Source: an uncultured Clostridia bacterium (GTDB taxonomy: Bacteria; Bacillota; Clostridia; Oscillospirales; Ruminococcaceae). From it: a stretch of DNA of 64,000 nt. The first letter of the stretch is position 1; each line of letters starts with the position of its first letter. Positions 14,693 through 25,800 of the stretch are shown in pieces. The position numbers and the translations under genes were made by a program. The stretch lies in NCBI GenBank assembly GCA_947589035.1, contig CANPYZ010000003.1:1-64000 (forward strand), in the 5' to 3' direction. The notes under the pieces are model-generated. The model saw only the letters and a list, made by a program, of their open reading frames with translations. It did not search any database and was not told the origin of the DNA.

Positions 14693-16651
14693 TCATCCGA
14701 TTTTTCCGACAATTTCCACTGTTGGATTTGCAGCAAGATATTCCGGACTGACATAAATCGTAATATAATCTTCCGTTTTGGCAAATTCCACAAATCCAGC
14801 TTCTTCTAAATAAGGCATAGCAATGCTTGTGTTCGGGTCTCCCCAGCTCATCACATAGAAATCATATCGATTCATGTCAAGCAGTCCTGTTACTGTGTCT
14901 GCAAAAGTCACGCCGTCGCCTTCTGTTTTATTCGGGTCTTTTTCAAAATCGTTCTGGTCGAAAATGTAAATTTCCGGTCTGTCGGCTAAATGCGGTAAAA
15001 ACCACGGATTCGCAATGACTCTCCCGTTTTCCGGCACAGTGTCTAAACATTCTTCCATGTTTTTGTAATGCTGTTCTTTTTCTTTATAACTTTCAATATA
15101 GCTTGCCCGCCATGAAACAAGGCTGAGTGTGGTGACAATGCACACACATGCTGAAACCGTCACGAAACTGTTTCTTCTCGGTTCTTCCATGTCTGAAACA
15201 TTCAGAATTGCTAAATAAATCAACAGGCAAGACGGTCCGAAAATATATTGATACCCTACACTCGCTGCGTAACTATACCCCGCACCAACAACTAAATTCA
15301 TAATGACCCACGGAATCAATAACATGAATCTTCTTAAATGTTTCGTCATGAACGGCAAAAATAATAAAGGCATCATCACCTGCACAATGAATAATAACGT
15401 TTTTTCCTGCGCAAACAAGCTGAAGAAATATCCCGGATTTTTGAGTACATTTCCCACGATACTCATTAAGCCGTCGCCGCTTTCCAGAATTAAATTGCCG
15501 AATCTCGTGGAAGCCATCATTTCCCCGTCGCCGTATTCTCCAAGCCAATTGTTAATCAACAAGAAATATATTCCCGAAACAATAGTCATCATTGCCCCGT
15601 GTAAACGCTTTCTTCCCTGTTCATCGGCGAAGAAATATATTCCGATACAAATCACATATAACGGCGCATCTTCTTTCACAATGCATGTTAAAACTGTCAT
15701 AATATATAACAGAATAATTTTTTTCTGGTCTACGGCGTATAATAACCACATAAGCAAAGTCGGCAGGAAAGAATTTTCATGATAATCATAATAGCACGGT
15801 GCGCATATTCCACAATAAAAAATATACATGCAGCAAACCGCTATTCTGCCAAAACCATTGAAATTTCTGTTTTTTGCGATGAAATAAACCGGAATTACTC
15901 CGCCAATGGCTAAAATTGCCTGTGCTACAAATAATACTGTTTCTTGATTATTAAATAATGCATAAACCGGCACAAGCAAATAATAAATAAATGAAGCATG
16001 TACGTTAAAATGGGAAAGAATTTTATCCCGTTCACATGTTGTAATTGCTGTGAAATTTTCCGACAAGGAATAAAACATTTGCGTAAATATCCCGAAATCA
16101 TAGCAAGATGTTCCGAATATTTTATGATGCATTACTGTTGTTACGCTAATAAATATCGTCACCGCTAAAGCAACGATTCCTATAATGCACGCTGTTACTT
16201 TTTCCGGAATATGGCTGAATTGCTCCGGTGTAATTTTCCCCATCATGTGACTGACGAAAGCAATCACAATTCCGCTGATTCCTATCGCTAAATAATATTG
16301 GTCATTCCGCCATACTAACGAAATGGCTAAAAACATTGTTCCTAATAACAGCATAATCTGGTCAACTATCTTGTACTTTTTTGGCACAACACAATACACA
16401 ATGGTCAACACCAGAAACCCGAAAATCATCCATAATATGCTGTTCCGCACCGGAAATTCCCGAATGTAATCTTTCCATTCTCCAATGGCATCCCGTTCCT
16501 GTGCTTTGAACATTTGCAGAACAATTCCTGAAATCAGAAAATAAATTCCAACAAACCGGCACATGAACATTTCCGGTATACCGCATTTCCGAACAAATTC
16601 TCTGATTCCCATTAGTTTTGCACGGCTTTTCTCTGATAAAATTTGTTTCAT
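14693..16651 (-). CDS. DUF2079 polytopic membrane protein
   Basis: A 652-aa membrane protein with about 12-13 hydrophobic segments and a soluble C-terminal ~130 residues. The block SCYDFGIFTQMFYSLSENF followed by HFNVHASFIYYLLVP matches the DUF2079 family, which looks like GT-C glycosyltransferases with an Asp in the first outer loop (here YDFGIF). A role in transferring lipid-linked sugars to the cell surface is plausible but unproven. The tail resembles the globular end of such enzymes. It is monocistronic with its own promoter (16693-16721). Confidence 0.78.
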   Translation of the reverse strand: MKQILSEKSRAKLMGIREFVRKCGIPEMFMCRFVGIYFLISGIVLQMFKAQERDAIGEWKDYIREFPVRNSILWMIFGFLVLTIVYCVVPKKYKIVDQIMLLLGTMFLAISLVWRNDQYYLAIGISGIVIAFVSHMMGKITPEQFSHIPEKVTACIIGIVALAVTIFISVTTVMHHKIFGTSCYDFGIFTQMFYSLSENFTAITTCERDKILSHFNVHASFIYYLLVPVYALFNNQETVLFVAQAILAIGGVIPVYFIAKNRNFNGFGRIAVCCMYIFYCGICAPCYYDYHENSFLPTLLMWLLYAVDQKKIILLYIMTVLTCIVKEDAPLYVICIGIYFFADEQGRKRLHGAMMTIVSGIYFLLINNWLGEYGDGEMMASTRFGNLILESGDGLMSIVGNVLKNPGYFFSLFAQEKTLLFIVQVMMPLLFLPFMTKHLRRFMLLIPWVIMNLVVGAGYSYAASVGYQYIFGPSCLLIYLAILNVSDMEEPRRNSFVTVSACVCIVTTLSLVSWRASYIESYKEKEQHYKNMEECLDTVPENGRVIANPWFLPHLADRPEIYIFDQNDFEKDPNKTEGDGVTFADTVTGLLDMNRYDFYVMSWGDPNTSIAMPYLEEAGFVEFAKTEDYITIYVSPEYLAANPTVEIVGKIG

Positions 16652-16692
16652 ACTACCTTTCTCCTCTTTTAGTTTTTGACTAACTAAATTCC

Positions 16693-16721
16693 ATTATAGC
16701 ATATTTAATTTCATTTGTCAA
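16693..16721 (-). promoter_or_regulatory. promoter of the DUF2079 gene
   Basis: Minus-strand TTGACA (16721-16716), 17-bp spacer, TATAAT (16698-16693). Confidence 0.82.
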
Positions 16722-16756
16722 TCACTCGGAAGAAATTTACTCAAATTTTCAATAAG

Positions 16757-16780
16757 AAAGACGGCATTTCTGCCGCCTTT
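16757..16780 (-). terminator. terminator of the adhesin gene
   Basis: AAAGGCGGCA and TGCCGTCTTT pair on the minus strand around a GAAA tetraloop (one G-U), followed by CTTATT. It lies 50 bp after the adhesin stop codon. Confidence 0.65.
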
Positions 16781-16828
16781 CTTTTGGTGATTTTGCTATT
16801 TCCGCTGAATCAGAATATCATCAGAAAA

Positions 16829-19800
16829 TTAATCATCTTTTCTGCGTGTAGCCACCAGAACTAAGCCGGAAACTGCTAACACATTCAATACAACAACAAT
16901 GCCTTCTGAACCTGTTTTCGGGCTTGTCGTGGAAGAAGTGGAATTTTTGCTGCTGCTACTGCTTCCGCTGCTGGAGGAATAACTTCTTGAAGAGGAAGAA
17001 GATGTCCGGCTATTATTAGCGGAAGAATTGCTGGTTCCGTTCTTTTTCGTCGTGGTTGTTGTACTGGGCTTTTCAGTAGAATCTGTAGTAGTTGTTTCGG
17101 AAGATTCTGTTGTATTCGATGTTTCTGTGGATTCTGTTGTTTCAGTGACAACGGTTGTTTCGGTCATGCCTGAAGCTTTCGTGGTTTCTGTCTGGGAAGT
17201 GGTTGTGATGTCCGATGAAGAAGTAGAAGTTGTAGAAGTCGTTGTGGAATTTGTTGTTTCTGTTGTTGTGGTAGTTGTTGTTGTAACCATTTCAGAAGTA
17301 GTTGTAGTAGTAGTTGTAGTTTCTTCTGTTGTCGTTTCTTCTTCTGTTGTGGTTGTTTCAGTTTCCACATCGCTGTCCGGCAATTCAACTTCCGGAATAG
17401 TTTCTGTCGTTTCTGTTTCGAATGCGCCAGGTCCTACAGCTGTTGGATTTGTGGTTGTGGTTTCATCAAAGTTTGTACCATCAATGTCACTCGGATTAGT
17501 GCCGGTCGCATCTAAAACTGTACTCGGATTTGTTGTTGTGGTTTCTTCTTCTGTTGTTACTTCTTCTTCAGTTGTGGTTTCTTCAGTGGTTGTCGTTGTT
17601 GTGGTTGTTTCTTCTGTCGTAGTAGTCGTTGTTGTTGTCGTAGTAGTAGTCGTTGTTGTCGTCGTTGTAGTAGTAGTTGTTGTTGTTGTAACAGTTGTTG
17701 CGGCTGTTGTCGCTTTTGTTGTTACAGTTGTTGTTTCCGGTGTAGTGGAAACTTTCGTTTCTGTTGCTGTTGTGGTAGCTTTCGTTGTCGTTGTTGCTGA
17801 AGTAGCTTTTTCTGTAGTTGTCGTCGTTGTCGTGGTTGTCGTTGTGGTTGTTTCTGTTTCTGTCGTTGTTTCTGCTACAGTTGCTTCATCAATCATAATA
17901 ATAATTTCATCAGATGTTGCTTCTGCGCCGTCAACGCTGGTTAATTTTCCGCCTTCAATCACGAATTGAATATCTGTTGCGACTTCATAACCTTCCGGTG
18001 CGGCAACTTCATGTAAAATATATGTTCCATCAGGTAATTCATTTACAGTAGTCACGCCCGTTCCGGAAATCCAGACTAACGTTTCGCCTTGACCGTTGAC
18101 TAATTTTGCATCTTCTGCTAAATCAACTGTTCCGGAAGCAAATTCAATTGCTTTTCCGTCTGTGCCTGTACCAGTTAATTCTAATCTTGCGCCGGTTAAT
18201 TCTTCTCCGTAAACGTCCTGTTTGCTGATTTCAACAGTTGCTTTTGTTGCTTTGTCAACCATGATAATCATATTATCATCTTCTGCAACGGCTTCACTGT
18301 CAATTGTGGTTAATTTTCCGCCTTCAATCACGAAGATAATATCTGTTGCGACTTCATAGCCTTCTGGAGCGGCAACTTCATGTAAAGTATATGTTCCGTC
18401 AGGTAATTGATTTACTTCTGTTGTTCCTATTCCGGAAATCCATGATAATGTATTTCCTTCTTCAGAAATTACTTCTGCGCCTGTTCCGGCAGTTAAATTT
18501 TCCGCTGTAAAGAGAATTTCTTCTCCGTCTGCATTTTTACCAGTTAATGCTAATGTTGCTCCGGAAAGTTCTTCTCCGTAAACGTCCTGTTTGCTGATAT
18601 TCACATTTGCTTTTGTTGCCTCATCAATCATGATAATTACATCATCATCTTCTGCAACGGCTTCACTGTTGACTGTGGTTAATTTTCCGCCTTCAATCAC
18701 AAAGATAATATCTGTTGCGACTTCATAGCCTTCCGGTGCAGCGGCTTCATGTAATGTATATGTTCCGTCTGGTAATTCTTTTACAGTGGTTGTGCCTGTG
18801 CCAGATACCCAGACTAACGTTTCGCCTTGTCCGTTGACTAATCTTGCATCTTCTGCCACTTCAATCAAGCCAGAATCAAAACTAATGTCTTTGCCTTCAG
18901 TGTCTTTTCCAGTTAATGTTAATCTTGCGCCGGAAATTTCTTCGCCGTAAACGTCCTGTTTGCTGATATTCACATTTGCTTTTGTTGCCTCGTCAATCAT
19001 GATAATTACATCATCTTCTGCAACGGCTTCACTGTTGACTGTGGTTAATTTCCCGCCTTCAATCACAAAGATAATATCTGTTGCGACTTCATAGCCTTCC
19101 GGTGCAGCGGCTTCATGTAATGTATATGTTCCGTCTGGTAATTCTTTTACAGTGGTTGTGCCTGTGCCAGATACCCAGACTAACGTTTCGCCTTGTCCGT
19201 TGACTAATCTTGCATCTTCTGCCACTTCAATCAAGCCAGAATCAAAACTAATGTCTTTGCCTTCAGTGTCTTTTCTGGTTAAGGTTAATCTTGCGCCGGA
19301 AACTTCTTCCCCGTAAACGTCTTGTTTACTGATTTCAACAGTTGCTTTTGTTGCTTTGTCAACCATGACAATGACTTCATCTTCTGCAACGGCTTCACTG
19401 TCAATTGTGGTTAATTTTCCGCCTTCAATCACAAAGATAATATCTGTTGCGACTTCATAACCTTCTGGAGCGGCAACTTCATGTAAAGTATATGTTCCGT
19501 CAGGTAATTGATTTACTTCTGTTGTTCCTGTTCCGGAAATCCATGATAATGTATTTCCTTCTTCAGAAATTACTTCTGCGCCTGTTCCGACTGTTAAATT
19601 TCCAGCTGTGAAGAGAATTTCTTCTCCGTTTGCCGTTTTACCAGTTAATTCTAAGGTTGCGCCGGAAAGTTCTTCTCCGTAAACGTCCTGTTTGCTGATT
19701 CTTACGCTTGCTGTTTCAGGTATTGTCGGGGCTGTAGTCGTTTCTGTGGCTTCTGTTGTTGTTTCTGTAGTAGTGGCTTTCGTTGTGGAAGTTATTGCAG

Positions 19801-22800
19801 TCTGTTCTTCTGTCGTCGTCACGGTTGTTTCTGTTTGTGTAGTAGTCGTTTTTGTTGTAGTAGAAGTTTCTTCTGTCTGTTCTTCTGTTGTTGTTGTCAC
19901 AGTTGTTTCTGTTTGTGTAGTAGTCACTTCTGTTGTAGTGGAAGTTTCTTCTGTCTGTTTTTCTGTTGTTGTAGTCGTTACAGTTGTTGCTTCTGTAGTA
20001 GTTGTTGTTTCCTGAACAATCGCTTCATCAACCATAATAATTACTTCATCAGAAGTTACTGTTTCACTGTTGACTTTCGTTAATTTCCCGTTTTCAATGA
20101 CGAACGTCATATCTGTTGCGACTTCATAGCCTTCCGGTGCAGCGGCTTCATGTAATGTATATGTTCCGTCAGGTAAATCATGAATTTCTGTCACACCTGA
20201 ACCAGATACCCATACTAAAATTTCGCCCTGTCCATTCACTAATATTGCATCTTCCGGTGTATTTACTGTTCCTGCTGCAAAATTAACTGCATTGCCATCT
20301 GTATCTTTTCCGGTTAAGGTTAATCTTGCGCCGGAAACTTCTTCCCCGTAAACGTCCTGTTTGCTGATTTTCACGCTTGCTGTTTCAGGTACTGTCGGGG
20401 CTGTAGTTGTTTCTGTGGCTTCTGTTGTTGTTTCTGTAGTAGTTGCTTTCGTTGTGGAAGTTATTGCAGTCTGTTCTTCTGTCGTCGTCACGGTTGTTTC
20501 TGTTTGTGTGGTTGTGGCTTTCGTTGTGGAAGTTTCTTCTGTCTGTTCTTCTGTTGTTGTCGTCACAGTTGTTTCTGTTTGTGTAGTAGTCGATTCTGTT
20601 GTAGTGGAAGTTTCTTCAGACTGTTTTTCTGTTGTTGTAGTCGTTACAGTTGTTTCTGTTGTTGTCGTTGTTGTTGCTTCTGTAGTAGTTGTTGTTTCCT
20701 GAACAATCGCTTCATCAACCATAATAATTACTTCATCAGAAGTTACTGTTTCACTGTTGACTTTCGTTAATTTCCCGTTTTCAATGACGAACGTCATATC
20801 TGTTGCGACTTCATAGCCTTCCGGTGCAGCGGCTTCATGTAATGTATATGTTCCGTCAGGTAAATCATGAATTTCTGTCACACCTGAACCAGATACCCAT
20901 ACTAAAATTTCGCCCTGTCCATTCACTAATATTGCATCTTCCGGTGTATTTACTGTTCCTGCTGCAAAATTAACTGCATTGCCATCTGTATCTTTTCCGG
21001 TTAAGGTTAATCTTGCGCCGGAAACTTCTTCCCCGTAAACGTCCTGTTTGCTGATTTTCACGCTTGCTGTTTCAGGTACTGTCGGGGCTGTGGTTGTTTC
21101 TGTAGTTGTTTCTGTTGCTTCTGTCGCTTTTGTTGTCGTTGTTGTTTCAGTAGAAGTAGTTGTTGTTGTTACTTCCGTCTGGGGAGTAGTCGCTTTCGTT
21201 GTAGTGGAAGTTTCTTCCGTCTGTTCTTCTGTTGTCGTTGTAGTTGTAGTTGTTGTTGCTCTCGTTGTCGTTGTCGTAGTAGTTGTTCCCGTTTCCGGTA
21301 TTGTAGCAACTGTAGTCACAGTTTCCGGAATTGTTGTTGTTGCTTTTGTCGTTGTGCCTTCTGTTTCAGCTGTTGTTGTCGTCGTCGTAGCAACTGTTTC
21401 TTCCGGTGTCGTTGTTGTTTCTTCTATGATTTTTTCGTCTACTAATACGAATGTATTATCTTTTACTGAAGATGTCACGTCTTTGCCATTTACGGTTACT
21501 TTTGTCATTTTTCCTTGTTCAATCACAAATTCTATGTCATTCGTTAATTCATAGCCTGCTGGTGCAGCGTTTTCATGAAGAACATAAATACCGTCTTCTA
21601 AATTCTGAATTTGTGTTGATTCTGTTCCGGAGTTCCATGCAATTGTGGTGTCATTGCTTTCAGCAAGGTTTTTGCTTGCGCCCTCGCCGTAAACAACAGT
21701 TGCTTTCCGCATGTCAATCAATTTTCCGTCTTCTGTCGTGCCGGTTAAGGTCAATACTGCTCCAGCTAATTCTTCTCCAGTGGAAGTAACTGCCTTTTTC
21801 GAAACAGTAATATCTGCTGTTGTGTAGTCAACCATGACAATTGGTGTGACATGTTGCGCATCTTTGCCGTTAATGCTGACTAATTTTCCGTTCTGAATGG
21901 TAAATTCTACATCTGTTGCGACTTGATATTCTGTATTCGGAGCGGCTACTTCATGAAGAATATATGTTCCGTCAGGTAAATTCTTCACCTGTGAAGGAGC
22001 TGTGCCAGATGTCCAGTTAATGGAAGTTTCTGTAACGTTCGTTAATTCTGCGCCTTCTCCGGCAATGAATTGGTCTTCTGTGAATGTTGCTTTTCCGTCT
22101 TTGGAAGTCAATGTCAATTGCGCTCCGGCGAGTTCTTCTCCGGCAATGTCCTGCTTAGAAATAGAAACATACGCTTCATCAACTAAAGTGATAATTCCTT
22201 TTTCTGCATCATAGCTGTTCTGACTGCCTTCTGCAATTTTAACATTCTGAATTTTTCCGTTGGCAATGTCAAATTTGATTTCTGTTGCGACTAAATACCC
22301 TGCTGCCGGTGCATCTTCTTTTAAAGTATAATGCCCTGCGGGTAAATTTTCTAATTCTGTAATATTTTCTCCTGTTGTCCATACCAGTTCTGTACCGCCT
22401 GAACCATGTAATACTTTTCCGTCTGTGTGAAGTACGCCCTGTTCAAATTCAATTGCGTTTCCGGATTCGTCTGTTCCGGTTAAATTTAATACTGCGCCTG
22501 TGACTTCATTTCCGCCGAGGTCTACTTTGGAAATTTTCACTGTGCTTTCCGCTTTTTCGTCAACCATTGTAATGGTATACTCTTTTGCGGGTTCGCCGTT
22601 GATTTGCGTTAAAATGCCGCCGCTGATTGTAAATTCAATGTCGTTGGCAACTGCGTATTCCGTACTTGGTGCGGCAAGTTCATGAAGAATATATGTTCCG
22701 TCAGGTAAATTCTTCACTGTTGAAGGCGTTGAACCGGATGTCCATTTAATTTCTGTTTCAGAAACTGTTACTCCGGTAACATCATCTCCGGCTTCGAACT

Positions 22801-25800
22801 GTTCTGCGGTGAATTTCGCCGTTGTGCCTTTTTTCGCTGTTAAAGTCAATTTCGCTCCGGCGAGTTCATCTCCGCCAACGTCAGTTTTAGAAATTTCCAC
22901 ATAAGCGTCATCTACTAATGTAAATGTTCCGTCTTCAAAACTATTCTTTCCGGAAACGTCCACGCTGTCCGGGTCAATTTCGCCGTCTTCTAAAATAGTG
23001 AACGTAATTTCCGTTGTAATGAGGTAACCATTCGGAGCGGCTGTTTCCGTCATGGTGTAGTCGCCTGCCGGTAAACCAGTAATTTCCGCTGGAATTTCGC
23101 CGGAAGTCCACACTAATGAATCTTCCGTTCCCTTGAATGTTTTTTCATCAACTTTCGCTGTTACTTTGGTAAAGTCAACATCTTTGTCTGCTGTCAAAGT
23201 AATTTCTGCGCCAGGAAGTTCTTTCATTCCGGTTGCGCCTACTTTGCTGACAGTAATTGTTCCTGTTGCTTCAGACTTCTGGTTTTTGAGAATAATTGTC
23301 TTCTCGTTTCTGTCAATAATATAATAATCTTTTAATGATTCATCATTTGGAATGTTTTCACCAGAATAGAACGTGATAGAATCTATAGCTAATTCTACTC
23401 CACCAAATTCAATATGCTTTGCTGTTAATGAAGTCGGCTCATCAAACTCAATTGTATAAAGCTTATTACTGCCAATAGATATGCCATTTGCGTTATTTGC
23501 TCCTGCGATGTCTCCTAAATCTGTCCAAAATTGGAAATTACTTCCACTTTTAAATTTCACTTCTATTTTAGTAACATCTTCAAAATTAGCAGCTTTGGAA
23601 CTATTATTTAAAACATTTCCCTCTACTACAGGATACCACATATAATAATTGTCTGAACTTTTTTTAGATAAAGTACCATCTGCTTCTGAGTAAACTGTTT
23701 CTTTCTTTGTGTTTTTTCCGTCAACAATGTTGAAATCCTCATCGACTGTGAAGTAAATTTTCTGGTTGAGGAGTGCGTTGTTTTCATATCCTTCTGGTGC
23801 AACGGTTTCCGTCAGGTAGTATACACCAGGCATTAAATAACCGTTGTAAACTTTATCGCTTTCGACTTCAAGAAGAGCGTCACGCATGGATTCTTCTTTC
23901 CCGCCAAAGTCTTCCCACGTATAGAGAGGTGTTTCTTCTCCGTCAACGTATAATTCAATTGTTGCGCCGTCAAGTATTGATTCGTCTTCCATGTCAATTT
24001 TTGTTAAATTGACTTTTGCACCCTGTAATTTAAAATTCTTAATGGTAATGACTCTGTCTTCAGGAACTTCTGTCCATTCTTTCATGTCCAGTTCGCCATC
24101 TGCGAAAATAAAGGGTAAACTGCCACTTAATTTTGGAGTTTCTTTGTAATAATAACTATTGTCTGAATAAATGAAAAGAATATCATTTTCCGTTTCTGTA
24201 TATCCAGCCGGTGCAGTTGTTTCAATTAAACGGTAAACGTTGCTGATACTCGTGCCGTCAATGCTGATTTCTTCTAAATCTTCTAAAGATACACTATATT
24301 GTGCGCTGTCCCAATTTGCGACATCATCACGGGTTTCCGGTGCAGCACTGCCTTCTGTGTAAGAATCTTTGTATAAATAAAATTCTGCGCCGTTTAATAA
24401 TTCGCCGTCTTCATTTGTTTTTTCAAAGGTAATGCCTTCTTCATCAATGAACGAAAAACCGTCTTTATAATTTTTCAGTTCGCTGACTAAGTCAATGCAC
24501 GGCGAAATTAACTGCCCGTCATAAAGAAGAATCACACCGCCGTCTACAGAAATAACCTGGAATTTCTTTTTGTCGCCTTTGGTGACATTAGTAATTTTAT
24601 TTCCGCTTAAAGTTACAGTAGTTTCTTCATTGTCGTTAATGATAAATGAACGTTTTTCCCAATCTAATGCATCATATGTTGCAGAATCTTCTGCTTCTTT
24701 AAATGTTGCATCTTTGTAAACCGTGAATGTTATATCGGATAAAGTAATATCTGAAGTTAAACCGCTTATACTGCCGGCATTTACTGTTTTTGGCGTGGCT
24801 TTAATTCCGAGATAATATTCTTGTTCTGCAAGGGCATACCCTTCCGGAGGAGTGACTTCTTTCAGAATGTAATACCCTTCCGAAACGTCCATATAATCCA
24901 ATGTAACAGTACTGTCTGTTGTGACAACTGTTTTCACTGGAGAACTGGAAACTTTCCCTGTCGGATTTCCGGAAGAATCGGTTGCCACTTCATAAAGCCC
25001 CATTGTTGCGCCGGCAAGACGACCGGAATTGTCATTTAATTTTTTAATGGCTACTTTCGGCTTGTTTGCTGCTTCGCCTATTCCTATAGGTCCGCTGAAT
25101 GGTCTGTAACCAAATTCCGTTGCGCCGCTGTAACTTTTGGCAACTAATGCGCCGGAAAGATGTCCACGGTTGTCTGGGTTATGTGTATAATCTTCTACGT
25201 TTGCATTCGGTGCAAAAATTGTTCCCTGGAAGTTTTTGCCTAATTCTACATAATTAGCTTCACTGAAATTATACAGCAAGCTTGTTACGCCAGCTTCATT
25301 GTTGTATTTACCATCTAAATCTTTAGAAATTGATATATCATTGATTCTGGTTCTAACATTATTAGTAGCTACAACCGCTTCTTCTCCGTCTACGTTAATG
25401 ACAATATAGGCATAGTTCCATGTTGAATTGTGATCAACAGCCATTGAAGGTTCGGCTACTTCTACTACTGTTCTTGGGTTGGGAAGTTCTGGAATATTTT
25501 TAAATTCAAAATTGATGTATTCTTCATCGTCTTTACAATTAGAAATCTTTTCCCAATCTTCAGCAGATATATTGAAATATACCGTTTCTGCTTTAGTATC
25601 TGCTGCATGAGCATCAAATGTCACTGTGCCAGTTGATTCATCAATTTCAACAGTTACGCCACTTGTTTGCAATTCAGCAAGGGCTTTACTTTTCTTTTGC
25701 AAATAGGCAAACTGTTCATCAAAATCTAAAAGTTTCGTGACATAAGTCTGTGACTGGTCAACTACGCTCCATGCACCAGTTGAACTTTTCGGAATACTGT

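Noticed and set aside
17028-21554. Long Val/Ser-rich reading frames on the plus strand (e.g. 17028-17969)
   Set aside because: They are the complement of Thr-codon tracts in the adhesin gene (ACN read backwards gives NGT, and in a shifted frame GTN); they lack ribosome sites.
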